From contig OZ014416.1 of the NCBI GenBank assembly GCA_963965975.1, positions 992,001 to 1,056,000 of the forward strand: a DNA stretch of 64,000 bases, given 5' to 3'. The notes beneath the pieces were generated by a model. The model worked only from the letters and a program-made list of their open reading frames with translations, was not told the origin of the DNA and did no database searches. The position numbers and the translations under genes were made by a program. Below are positions 26,402 through 43,538 of the stretch, piece after piece (the stretch's first letter is position 1; each line of letters begins with the position of its first letter). The DNA is from Xestospongia bergquistia. Lineage: Eukaryota; Porifera; Demospongiae; Haplosclerida; Petrosiidae.

Positions 26402-27695
26402 TTAGGCCAATGGTGGCATCTCTAGAGCTTCTTTGACATATTGTGGCAATGCAAAGGAAGCTTTGTGGGTTTTGCTATTGTAATATCTTAGACCCATCTG
26501 TTTGACTTCTTCTTCTGTTAATTGTCGTGCTGGCTCCTCAAGTACCTTGTCCTGTAAAGGAATGTACAATTAACCTTTTGCTTGTGATATGAAAAAGAGA
26601 TCAAGTCACCTTGTTTTTGCTGGTCAGAAGGAAGCCACATTGTCCTCCAAGATAAGAAGGCACAAGCACGCCATATGCATATCGAACTACTGGAAAAACG
26701 CTTCGAAGTGTTTGTGTGAAAGTCTTCATAAACTCAAAGTCAGTGAACATACATTCCGCTAAGCAACAATAAAACCAAACAATGACATTGTTATGTTGTA
26801 ATACCTAGAGCACAAACAACACCGTCTGGTTTCAAAGCCTTTTTGACCTTCTCATAATAAGGTTGTTCATAAAGCTGCTTACTTGATTCTGTAGTGGTGC
26901 CATAATATCAGCAAGGTCTGTTTGTTGCTTACCAGTGTCGTAGTCTGTGCAGTCAGTAATAATGACATCAAATTCTTCAGTGTAACGATCTATAAAAGTC
27001 ACACCGTCTTCTAAATGAACGGTCAGTTTTGGAGAGGAGTATCCAACTGCTGTAGTTGGAAGGTAAGTCTTCGAAATTTCTATAACATCCTGTCAATGAC
27101 CATATTTACATGTAGCCAAATGAACATGTAGTTTACCTTGTCAAGTTCACATTGATGGATCTCTTTCACTGTGGTGTGTTTGTTGATTTCTCTTATTGCA
27201 CCACCATCTCCTCCTCCAACAATTAGCACCTTGAGAGGAGAGAGAGAGAGATACCAATATCGAGCAAATTTATTGTTCAAACCTTTTTAGGATCAGGATG
27301 ACAGAAGAGTGGTAAGTGGGCCATCATCTCATGGTAAGAAAATTCGTCTCTCTCAGTGCATTGAGGTATTTCATCAATAAGTAACACATTCCCAAATGTC
27401 TTGCTATAAATAAAGCACAAAAATTTACTCATATATACAAAACAAATACATTGCAATAGAGTATGCATAGTGCTAGTAGCATAGTAAGTAGCAGTTAAAG
27501 ACTTTAACAAAGCTAAAATGTTGTTTAGCATTGCTATTTTAATTTTAAAACAACACTGATTTATTACCTTCTGAATACTAATAATTCTTGATGCTCACTA
27601 TGGTCATCATACAGTACTTCATCAACTTCCACACCTACAGCCATTCCTTCATTCTCCCATGCCTCAAAGAACTGTCCTGCTACAAAGCCATCCAT
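26402..27695 (-). CDS. SRM: Spermidine synthase family, tandem copy B (divergent)
   Basis: Seven exons (27695-27568, 27403-27283, 27229-27137, 27089-26933, 26888-26805, 26758-26610, 26551-26402) give 293 residues with the same intron positions as copy A, so A and B descend from one spliced gene. Seen: [30 protein letters not shown] and [15 protein letters not shown]. The signature glycine is replaced (LLIDEIPQ) and the catalytic loop has threonine where the others have serine. Exon 4 and the following intron are close to copy A at the nucleotide level, including intron sequence. Only about 300 bp separates the stop of this gene from the start of copy A, so each copy has its own very short upstream region. 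Substrate not certain. Confidence 0.9.
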
Positions 27696-27949
27696 GATGC
27701 ACTGACTCTGCTTACAAATGAAATAAATCTGTTATAATATTGACAACAATGACCTATTGTCATAGTGTTCTAACTCTATGAATAGTGGGCACATTATTGT
27801 TATTAATTGAGTAATCTTCAATGAGATGATACATGGTTTCCAATAATAATATATATTAATAATGGTATTTAAATTTTATTATTTCAGTAATATTAAAATC
27901 TATGATAATGAAAACAAAACTTTTAGGTGATTGTTGTGAGATAAAGACA

Positions 27950-29176
<1,227 letters not shown>

Positions 29177-30276
29177 TGTTTGCAATGTCTGTTACGTAAG
29201 TAACTAAGAGATGCTGGCAACTGGAGATACGATGCTTACTACGCCTTTGTTGCTAGGAACAAAGATTCTTTGTTGGTGAGTTGTTCAAGTCTAACTCTTC
29301 CTGTTATCACATGTCCTATGGACTACAAAGGATATCTCTCTATTGTTGCAAAGACTCAACACTACTACATAACTCTTAAGTATTTGCAATCATTATTTCT
29401 CAGGTAAGTCAAATGCTAGTTAGTGGGTCATTTCATCAGATCATGAAGTGGATGTCACCATCAAAGTGTGCTATTGTCATAACTTTATTGTATCAAAATC
29501 TGTGTTGTTATTGGCATCAAATTTTTCAAGGAATCTACAAGTTGATTGTCCACACAAATGTATCTATCTCTTGGTGATGTCATACTACATTGATCTAGAC
29601 ATCTTGTATATTTTGATCTCTCCTATAATGCAACAACAATCATATCCTGTTCAGCTACTATGTACTCACTGTAGACATGTTGTACTGCTATAGTAGCTTA
29701 CCTGTATGGTCACAAGTTGTTGTTATATTCCGTAGTAATACCTTTGAAATATGGCAGCTGAATCATCTTCTCTGAACTCAAGCTATTTCGAAATCATTTG
29801 CTCATAGAAGAGCATATCATTAACAGCTAATTTACTAAAGACAATAAAATGAAGACTACTAGATATTGAATGAACTACTGATATAAAGTACAAAATCAGG
29901 TACTGTAATTGTACTATATAATTTTGTAACATTGCACTATTATAGTACTAGATGCTGACATTCAGTGGGCCATGATAACATCCCACCCACGTGTAGTTAT
30001 TAATAATCGGTTGATTATTAATAAACTTAAACCACACCCCTAATAAATGTTTGATTGGCCTCTGTTGCACATACTTGAAATGTTTCTGGTTGTGGGAGGG
30101 AATAAACTGTTCTGATCTCACTTCTCTTCATCCTTGTTCGAAAAGATCCTTCAGTAAACTAGGTAAGTCCTCTTTCAGCTGTGCTAAATTTACTTTTTAA
30201 AATTTTTATCACTTTAGTATTGAATAACGTTAATAATTTTAGATTTATTTAGTTTTTTACACAATCTTCTTTAACT
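29177..30276. other. Divergent spacer, spermidine synthase C / aPKC
   Basis: 1.1 kb. The stretch 30085-30170 (tgggagggaataaactg, then a CT-rich run ending in ctaggtaagt) looks like the aPKC promoter plus a 5' UTR exon with a donor near 30161. A small open frame at 29448-29693 has no support. Confidence 0.5.
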
Positions 30277-34112
<3,836 letters not shown>

Positions 34113-34547
34113 CTCATGTCTCCCTCTCTCTCTCGTCTCTCACTCTGAATATAGAATCAATATAGATTTGAGTGATAATTATTTTAATTTATAATGAAAC
34201 TTTAATCATGATTTTATCAATGGGTTATTGTAATAGGTTTTTAATGTCAAATTTTTATTGCTAATTTTTTACTTAAATTATAAAATTTATTGTTGGTGAT
34301 CTCTGCAAAGATATGCACGAATTGTTAATCATTTGGTAATTAAGTTACCAGGCAAATGATTATTTCTGAAACGCGCGTTTGCTGGGACAAGCAAGAAGTT
34401 GTACATTCTGATTGGTCGGTTATAAGTTCCCGCCATTATGCACGGGAACACGCGCAAGATGGCCTTGTAAGAGAGCTGAGAGCATGATCCTTATTGTGTC
34501 TGACAATAAAAGGACGGAGCTCTGTCGGCCATGTTGTTATCATCGTT

Positions 34548-34645
34548 GGATCGTCTCGTCGTTGGATCTTCTCGTCGTTGGATCGTCTCGTCGTTGGATC
34601 TTTTCATCGCTGGATCTCATCATCGTTGGATTTCATCTTTTCTTT
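34548..34645. repeat. 15-bp minisatellite (tcgtcgttggatcKt)
   Basis: About six imperfect tandem copies built on cgttggatc. Confidence 0.92.
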
Positions 34646-34980
34646 TTTTTTGTCATCCTTTTCTTCATTTTTGTAACTTTTCTTTTTTTTTAATTTCTTC
34701 ATTTATTTCTTTATTGATTGTCTAATTCCTTTCTTTTCTACAGATCTTACTTGGACTGATGTTCTCTGATGTGCTTTGATGTTCTCTGACTGTTCTAGCT
34801 CTGATGTTCTCTGACTGTTCTAGCTCTGGTGTTCTTTGATGTTCTCTGACTGTTCTGATGTTCTCTATGCTCTTGACTGTTCTCTGGATGTAAAAGATGA
34901 GTCGCTCTCCTGCTCAGTCTCTCCTGTCTTCCTTCAAGCCTTCTTTCCTCTTCTTTTAATTTTTATTTTTATTTTATTTT

Positions 34981-35225
34981 GGGCTATTCAGCCCATACAC
35001 CATACACACACTCATACAAATCCTATTAATTATCTTCCCCCTGCCGCCTGGCGGCCAAAAAAAAAAATTTTTTTTAATATCCAAGGCCGCCAGGTGGCGG
35101 GGGGGCTATTCAGCCCATACACCATACACACACTCATACAAATCCTATTAATTATCTTCCCCCTGCCGCCTGGCGGCCAAAAAAAAAAATTTTTTTAATA
35201 TCCAAGGCCGCCAGGTGGCGGGGGG
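34981..35225. repeat. Two tandem 122-bp units with a GC-rich inverted repeat
   Basis: The unit starts gggctattcagccc at 34981 and again at 35103. Near its end each copy has ccgcctggcggcc, then A and T runs, then ggccgccaggtggcgg, which could fold into a strong hairpin. The copies are nearly identical, so the duplication is recent. Confidence 0.93.
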
Positions 35226-35487
35226 AAGCTCTGATCTTCTAGGGTGCGTGTGTGTGTGTTGTGTGTGTGTGTGTGTTGGTTGGTCCTTTTTCACTTCCTC
35301 TGTCTCTCTTCACTCTCCATCCACTCATTGTCACCATCAGTTCATAACTACTCTCTTTTTCTTTCCCTGCAGGAGCAGCACTGGTGAAAAAGGTGAGCTG
35401 TCTTTCCATCCATCCATCCACTTCTCATCCATTCTTTAGTATTCAGTTGTTATTCTTCTCTTTCTCCCTCTATGTTCTCAACTTGCG

Positions 35488-35660
35488 GACTGACTGGACT
35501 TTTGGGAACTCTCCATCTTCTCTTTCCTACTATTGTTGAATTGGAGACCTTCACTGGACTTCTTGGGGACTCCTCACCTGTGGACTGACTGGACTCTTGG
35601 AAGTCTCCATCTTCTCTTTCCTACAATTGCTGGATTGGAGACCTTCACTGGAGACTATCT
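35488..35660. repeat. 95-bp imperfect tandem duplication
   Basis: gactgactggact begins at 35488 and again at 35583. Both copies contain ctccatcttctctttcctac and ggagaccttcactgga. Confidence 0.9.
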
Positions 35661-36688
35661 TTTTTAGATTTTTATTTTATTTTTTTATTTTAGTTGTCAT
35701 TTTTTCTTTATAACATTTCTTTACAATATTCTTGTTTTATTATAGATGTTATTTGTCTTAAAAACCATTTTCACTAAAATTTGTCAAAAGTCAATCTTTA
35801 GTTTCAAAGATATTTTAAGTTAATAATAATAATTATTATTATTATTATTATTTTATAACTTTTTAACTAGTTTAGAAATTTTTTTTTTGAAAATCTAATA
35901 CTTCTTATTTATAATATATTATATTGTTTTACAAAGAACTATATCATTAAATTAATTTTTTTTTACAAAGAACTTAGTTTTAATTTTTTTGCAAAAAATA
36001 ATTAAAAATCTATTAAAGCGTTTTGCTGTGCAAATGATCGATATTTTCCCACCATAATGGTGGTCACGCGTTTCCTTGTTAGGTATGTACACGTGCTGAT
36101 GACATTTTCCCGCCAATGTGGTGACATTTCCCGCCCTACCAATGTGGCTTAATTTCTGTTTCAATGTTTATTTTAGTTTTTTTTAATGATTAAAATCAAA
36201 GCTTATTTATCACTTAATTTGGCTCTTCATCTTTGGACTTACTTTTTTTTTGTTTTGTGTTTTTTCATTTTTTTGTATACTAAACTCTATTAACATTAAA
36301 TTCATTCTTTAAAATTCTATTAACTTTTTTCTTTTAAATTTGCCCTTGACATTTAATTTCTTTTAATCTCTACCCTTAATAATAATTTTTAACCATTATT
36401 TTTTAACTTTTAATCTCTATTCTTAATATTATTTTTTTATTAATTTTTAACCATTATATTTTAATTTCTTTTCAATCAATTATTACCAATATTATAAACA
36501 TTTTAAAGTCAATTTCATTAATTATTAATAATTATAACTATTATTCTAAACAGAAACATTTTTTTTAACTATGAAAATTTCAAATGAATTCAGTAATAGT
36601 TACACATAAACTGGTTACCAATACCAGTTTATAAGATTAACTTATGAGAGTCAATACAACGACAACATGTACTTTCCGTTAATAACAG

Positions 36689-38047
36689 TTATTTGTCTAC
36701 ATTAAACTTTGGTATATCTTTACCAGTAAACAGTAACCTTTCTACACCTTCCTCCTGAATAATTGCTATCCGTATCACCCCTCCAGAGCTACCATCACGT
36801 GATATGGCCAAAGCAACAGCTGAGAGAGAAAGATATGATAGCATTAGTAAGTATAATACAAACCATTTTTAACAAATTCTATTGTCTCCTCTTTAGACAT
36901 GCCACTTTTGTAGTGAGCATCGCAGTAACCATAGAGATATGTACTACCAGAACCTTAATAAAGCAGACCATAATTGAAAAAGTTCATATTATGGAGTGAA
37001 CATACCTCCAATAGAAAATGGTTGTCGAACACACATTCCACCTAATGGTATGGAATAAACCTGTACCAAAGAAAAAGGATAAACATGTAGATAATATATA
37101 CCCACTTTGTTACCTGTCCTCCTAATCTATTGTCCCAACCAGCACACAGGATACCAGCGATACAATTATCACGATATCGATAGCAAAGTGATCTGAAAAA
37201 GTTAGCAGCCGTCTTCACTAATGGAGGCTCATTCAACTCTACACTAGAGGGAAGAAATTTAATCACTAATAACTTGCTTTTCTGATGACTGGTTGGGTTG
37301 AATGAACAGATAGATCAACATTATACAAATAAACTAACAATGTTAGAGTTTTTTGTTCTAGTCAATTATGATATTTTTTATTATATTTAATTTTGATATA
37401 GTTCAACTTTCAAAAAGCAGTTTTCAGTATTAATCACTAAAAGTCAAAATGATCTCATACTAGAAGTAGTTCAAATAAACTAAAACAATACAAGCTAACG
37501 ATGGATGAGATAGAGAAGTAAGTAATGGATAAATGTACCTGTGTAATTGTAATTGAATTTTAACTACATCTGCAATGGCTTGAGTATCAGCAGCTGAGCC
37601 AGATCGACAACAGAAAATGCGATCTGTTATCGGTGTCAGTTTGTCAGTGACACGATTTGCTATGAATGAACTACAAGAAAAAAGTAATAAAATTAAATGC
37701 TGTTTATTCCTGTAATAATAATCTTAATTATTACTATTGTTTGTTATGTATGTGTGTAACTGGTCTCATTCCTATACTTCCTAAACATTGGAATCTGGGA
37801 ACGAGACTAGTGTATTGTAGTCATACCCAGAGGTAGTTCGTGAATCAGCTCCAATAATCACACCACCATCAAATTCAACTGCCATAATTGTCGTCTAAGA
37901 AAATAACCAACTCATAAAATAATTGCATCTACATTTATTAGTATATATATATATATATTATATCAAGTCTCTTACGCCTGTAGAAACTGGTTCATTCATT
38001 CCCATATCCACATGATGAATAGATGAACTTAACATTGTAGCAGCCAT
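36689..38047 (-). CDS. PSMB6: Proteasome subunit beta type-6 (beta1, caspase-like)
   Basis: Catalytic N-terminal-nucleophile subunit of the 20S proteasome, cutting after acidic residues. Seven exons (38047-37976, 37894-37827, 37670-37539, 37243-37114, 37060-37006, 36953-36864, 36819-36689) give 225 residues. A 24-residue propeptide ends in STG, followed by the mature start [15 protein letters not shown], so the threonine nucleophile is exactly at the exon 1/2 junction. The lysine and active-site pattern [20 protein letters not shown] and [13 protein letters not shown] match the beta1 family, as do [21 protein letters not shown] and [13 protein letters not shown]. Length matches animal PSMB6 (about 239). 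The start codon lies 89 bp from that of the divergent MIIP-like gene. Confidence 0.97.
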
Positions 38048-38136
38048 TTTTCCTCGTGGGGAGAGTTAATTGGAAGGTGTGGTTAAGGCGTGGCTTTTGA
38101 CTAGGATTCGAAATTCGAATTGTCTCATACACAGCC
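38048..38136. promoter_or_regulatory. 89-bp shared divergent promoter, PSMB6 / MIIP-like
   Basis: Only 89 bp separates the two ATGs, so both 5' UTRs and the core promoter(s) lie within it. It contains attcgaaattcgaattgtc, a short palindromic ATTCGAAT-type element. Confidence 0.75.
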
Positions 38137-39401
38137 ATGGTCGATGCTCTTTTGCAACGACTACAAGATGGCCAAAGAGAGCTCTACAAAGAACTGAAAG
38201 ACCTGAACACTACTCTACTTAAAGATCCACAAGTTAATGGAGAAATGCTACGATCAACAAACAGCTCCTCATCTAGACCACAATACAAAAAAATACCAAG
38301 AAATCTACAATCATTCAGTAAGTGGTTTATGTTATGTTTGTATTGCTGAAGTGGGATTTATTGAATATAATATATTTTTTCCAGTAGATACTTCCCTTGA
38401 TCCACAAAGACCCACTACACTGAATAGCAGTTATCATACAACAAACAAGACAGACATTATGGAGTCACTAAATGCCTCTCGATTTGGAGCTCTAGATCAG
38501 CGCCTCAACGAGAGCCGCAAGACTTGGAAGACACCTCGAAAGTATGTACTAAATTTAGTTGACTAAAAATGTTGTATGATTGTTAGAAGTACTGGCAGAG
38601 GCATTGGTTGTCCTGGTTACGACTGGGTGGCTGGTCTTCTGGATACAAGCCCTGGTGTGTCTCAGTATAGTTCAGAATGGATACAAGAGCTGAATGAGTT
38701 TAGAAAGGTCAACCATTCAGAGTGTTATATGCCTCATGAAATGTAAGTCATTAGAGCTAGTATAGAAAATAATTAACTACATATGTCAAATGAGGGTTTA
38801 TCATTGTGGTTTAGGTTTTTAAAGGCTAATTGTAATATAGATAGAACATTTCCCTGTAGTGACAATCAGACTTTCAAAGAACGTGAAACAAAAGGTTTGT
38901 ATTTATGTTTGGTTATTGATGAATGCTCTCTCTCACATCCACACTTGCACACACACACACACACTCAGATATACATAGCTATTCACTCAGTGATAGGTTG
39001 TTCCCAGTACCAATTAATTGTAGATGTATTGATGATGTAATATGTCCTGTCTGTGAGGACATACTCCGACCACGAACATCTCAGCAATCACCCAGTTTAA
39101 TCCAGTGAGTCATATCATCTTCATAATAATGATGTCATGTCCATATTTTAGAGTGAGTGTTCCTCATTGTACCTTGCAAGTACCCTATCAAGTACGACCT
39201 CATCGACGAGTTAGTTTTAATCCTTCAGACTCAATGGGATTGTCACAGGTAATGGTGTGTGTGTGTGTGTGTGTGTGTGTAAATGGACGTGATGTACATC
39301 ATTTATTTTTGTAGCATTGTCTCTCTGGATGGCATAATTCAGACAATTCTGCTGTGCCCAAATATAAATCTATTGACTTGAGGTCATCAATAAAAAAATA
39401 A
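38137..39401 (+). CDS. MIIP: MIIP-like protein (migration and invasion inhibitory protein family)
   Basis: Seven exons (38137-38317, 38385-38541, 38587-38742, 38815-38894, 38969-39104, 39152-39248, 39315-39401) join in phase to 297 residues. The N-terminus is a charged helix (LLQRLQDGQRELYKELKDL). The middle has GCPGYDWVAGLLDTSPGVS and an EWIQELNEFRKVNHSEC block. Then comes a segment with paired cysteines (NIDRTFPCSD; RLFPVPINCRCIDDVICPVC), suggesting metal binding, and a C-terminal block PHRRVSFNPSDSMGLSQ-HCLSGW-SIDLRSS. The GYDW(I/V)AGLLD and SFxPSDSxxLSxHCLxGW blocks match what I recall of vertebrate MIIP. In vertebrates MIIP restrains cell migration; the role in this animal is unknown. 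Exon 5's acceptor follows an AC repeat, not a pyrimidine tract. AATAAA occurs just after the stop. Confidence 0.8.
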
Positions 39402-39651
39402 ATCCTGTTAATAAAATTATGCTTTAGAATCTGTTCAAATTTTTATTGACTTTAAATAAATCTAGAGTAATACCGACATGAAAATTCAAAAATCAATTTT
39501 GATTAACAAATGTCATCGCAACATTATCAGGAGCTTTGTAATGTTCATGAGTTCCTGATAACATTGATGGGTACATGATGTAACTTACAGTAACTCCACA
39601 AGTGGCCTTGTGGTAGAATGGAATACTGACCTCTTGTTTATTTCAATAACC

Positions 39652-39718
<67 letters not shown>

Positions 39719-39861
39719 GTGTATGTATATATATTGAAGTATATGATCAATCTTTAGAAGAGTGCACTTTTATGTACATATCAAAGGATAATATCACAGC
39801 TGGTAAAGTAAATGACATGAAGATGTTAGCCAGCAGAAATAATTAAGACTATCTAATTATG
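39402..39861. other. Convergent spacer with (TA)n(CA)n repeat
   Basis: Contains (TA)12 at about 39652-39675 followed by (CA)n to about 39712 and ATATATGTGTATGTATATATA, an alternating purine-pyrimidine stretch of about 80 bp. No gene seen. Confidence 0.85.
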
Positions 39862-40680
39862 TTAAATGAAGTTGTCTAAAATCCCTTCTAAAAACGATAG
39901 TTCATCATTAGCAGTCACACAAGCATAAATGTCCTTGTCTTGAAGTGTTTTTCTCTTACCAAGCTTTGTATAATGGTATGCCTTGTGTGCTAAATGTCCT
40001 ATAAATAACTCAGTCATCTAATGGAGAGAAGAAAAAAAACAGAGACTATTATTCGTGACTGAAGTAGTCAAATATAATAATCAGGGGTCAAAAGGTCAGA
40101 TATGAGCAGACTGTACTGGGCTAAGTCTCAATGATATGTGATACACTTTAAAGCTGTAGTAACAGTTCTCCTACATTATTACAGCTAATGTGCTATATAT
40201 ATGTGTGTGTGTGTGTGTGTGGAGGAGTTACAACCAAAGGACTATTGAGCTTTGATGTTTATTACTATATGGATATCATATGTATAATTGTTTGTTTGGG
40301 ATGAATATATCATCTCTTAATCATAAATGCATTAATTTCATATTACTTTAGTACATTCATTTGATAACATGTAGTAGAGGCTGATAGCTAGCTAGTCATT
40401 ATAGTTTGAGCACAAACCTTAGCTATAAGTAGAACTGCTTCTTGTCCAGTTAAGGCCACATCTGGGTCTGACTTCATTATAGTTTTCACTCGTGACAATG
40501 GTAAATTCACAAGAGTTCGAGACTTTGCTACAATACATAATATAATAAACGTCCCTGATCAATTCTATTCATACTTGTTGTTTTAGTGCTAGCATTACTA
40601 GTACTGTCATTATGTACATCTTCTCTTTCCTCTATTTGATTCTCATTACTTTCTAGTATATCCATATGGTAGGTGGGCAT
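39862..40680 (-). CDS. POLE4: DNA polymerase epsilon subunit 4-like histone-fold protein
   Basis: Small histone-fold partner of the DNA polymerase epsilon holoenzyme (Dpb3-type subunit). Three exons (40680-40575, 40527-40418, 40017-39862) give 123 residues, similar to human POLE4 (117). An acidic, disordered N-terminus (MDILESNENQIEEREDVHND) precedes the histone fold: LVNLPLSRVKTIMKSDPDV, LTGQEAVLLIAK, MTELFIGHLAHKAYHYTKLG, KRKTLQDKDIYACV and ELSFLEGILD. The LPLSRVK...DPDV and KRKTLQ...FLEGxLD pattern favours POLE4 over CHRAC1 or NF-YC. Translation may start at 40680 or at a second in-frame ATG at 40665. It is divergent from SZRD1 with 39 bp between ATGs. Confidence 0.93.
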
Positions 40681-40719
40681 TAATAAAAGTATTAAGAGGG
40701 TGTGGTTGCTTTGAAAAAG
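40681..40719. promoter_or_regulatory. 39-bp divergent start-to-start interval, POLE4 / SZRD1
   Basis: The two start codons are so close that the transcripts probably overlap at their 5' ends, or one gene uses the downstream ATG. It contains gggtgtggtt, a GT/CACCC-like box. Confidence 0.7.
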
Positions 40720-41325
40720 ATGGCTGTGCAAGAGGAGGGAATTGATGATGATGAAGTAGGGGATAACTGGGAAGACATTGAAGAGGAGGTATGTTATATG
40801 ATTAGTCATGTGACTATGGTATATGATTTTTAATTTAGGACCTGATTCGTCGTTTGACAACACGACAACAAGAAATCTCTAAATTAGTGTACGTAAGTAT
40901 AGTTCAGTACCAGATGTTTAGAATGTCAGGTCACAAGATATTAACTAATATGAAATTTATGTATTATATCACTTTTAGTGCTAAACAAACTCCACCTACT
41001 GCTACTGAAATGCCACTTTTAGAAGGTCCAACAAAAATCAAATATTCTGAAGGGTCTGAATATGTAGCACAAGTGAGATATGTTCCACATATTGTGTATT
41101 TAATTATATATTATCACGTGTAGATAAAAATACTTAAACGTCCCGATAATGATACAAATAATACCTCTGTCACCCCAACTCCCACTGAACGCAGTCAGAA
41201 ATCATTAGCTCAAAGAGAAGCAGAATATGCTAGTGCACGGTAAGAAATTCTAATGTTGTTATTATAATATAATTGTATTTTAATCTAGGGCTAGGATTCT
41301 TGGCAATCCGTCTTCAAACAAGTAA
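40720..41325 (+). CDS. SZRD1: SUZ-domain protein (SZRD1)
   Basis: Small protein with a SUZ RNA-binding motif. Exons seen are 40720-40788, 40839 to about 41072, 41124-41239 and 41289-41325. The start MAVQEEGIDDDEVGDNWEDI matches the acidic EDEEVAESWEEA type start of vertebrate SZRD1. The SUZ core is IKILKRPDNDTNN, and SQKSLAQREAEYASARARIL-GNPSSNK is the SUZ-C-like end. Between 40893 and 40978 a good donor (tac-gtaagt) and a plausible acceptor suggest an intron, but those phases do not join. The whole block is open in frame, giving 151 residues if unspliced, against 152 in human. The residues from this block (LVYVSIVQYQMF) do not look like SZRD1, so the model there is uncertain. Confidence 0.85.
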
Positions 41326-42637
<1,312 letters not shown>

Positions 42638-43065
42638 GAAGATCATGCGAGTCTTTCAACTGTCTACTTCATTATTATATTATTGTGCGTTATGGGGTTA
42701 ACCCTATTCATTATTGTCATTCACTGACTTATCAGTTGTTGTTTATTGACACACCCACTACTAGTAATCATTGAATATTATTGTGAATAAGTTAATTATT
42801 ATTATTATTATTATTATTGTGATTACATTCTCTAGTTTTGTGTGTGTGTGTACTAATAATTATTTGAGAAAACTATAGCTAGTATATCATTTTAAAGTTA
42901 TTAAACAGGTTATTTTAAGAGAGGTGTGGTCAATTAATGAAACTGAAAGTCAATACAGATTAATGAGTCAGCAGCTGACACTCGACAGGCTATTTTAAAA
43001 GAGGTGTGGTCAATTAAAATCCATTATAAATAAAAGCAAAAGTCAACACAGATAAATATGAAGTG

Positions 43066-43073
43066 ATTATTTT
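43066..43073. repeat. Left 8-bp target-site duplication (attatttt)
   Basis: Identical to 43539-43546 at the other end of the element. Confidence 0.85.
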
Positions 43074-43538
43074 CAGACATGGGGTAAGCACTTGAGTGCT
43101 TGTGCTTGAAAGCACTTTAAGTACATTTTTTGGAGTGCTTGGAGGTGCTTTCAAGCATTTATTATGTGTAAGTATTTATGCTTATGCTTGTGCTTAAGCA
43201 CTTTATAGTATTAGTGCTTTAAAGCACTTTTAAACACAAATGCTGCAAGTACTTGTGTACTTAGCACATCCATTAATAATCTTCTGCTATCATCTTGTGT
43301 TTAGGCCAGAGAGATGCCGATTGACAGATGCTATGTTCTATAAACTAATATTTATAAGATCTAACAATAAAATTGACTTAGATAAAATTGTTTATTTAAA
43401 GGAAATGTTTGGTCAAAAGTGCTTGTGCTTCAAGCATTTATTTTTTGGAAGCAAAATGCTTGTACTTGTGCTTAAGCCCTTTTATGAATGCTTTAACTTG
43501 TGCTTCAAGCACTTCATTAAATGCTTGTCCCATGTCTG
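43074..43538. mobile_element. Non-autonomous hAT-like element (MITE), 465 bp
   Basis: The ends are inverted: left cagacatggggtaagca, right tgcttgtcccatgtctg, matching at 15 of 17 positions. The element is flanked by perfect 8-bp direct repeats attatttt (43066-43073 and 43539-43546). An 8-bp target duplication and a CAG-type terminus fit the hAT superfamily. The interior is built of many copies of AAGCACTT/AAGTGCTT and has no transposase; its one 99-codon open frame is a by-product of the repeats. Confidence 0.85.

Larger units (their letters stand above)
34113..36688. other. 2.6-kb repeat-rich spacer between aPKC and PSMB6
   Basis: No supported coding gene. It contains a palindrome aaacgcgcgttt near 34371, a CpG-richer promoter-like patch (34400-34540), a 15-bp minisatellite, a gttctctgact repeat cluster (34755-34870), two copies of a 122-bp hairpin unit, a 95-bp tandem duplication, a patch at about 35360-35395 with acceptor and donor signals, and GCGGGAAA/CCAAT-like motifs at 36100-36150. 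It could be a non-coding transcript or a decayed mobile element. Confidence 0.6.

Noticed and set aside
29448..29693. 81-codon frame upstream of aPKC
   Set aside because: No ATG at its start, no similarity recognised, AT-rich intergenic context.
34412..34725. Overlapping frames with repeated Val-Gly-Ser-Arg-Arg-Trp
   Set aside because: Translation of the 15-bp minisatellite in three frames; no codon preference for one frame.
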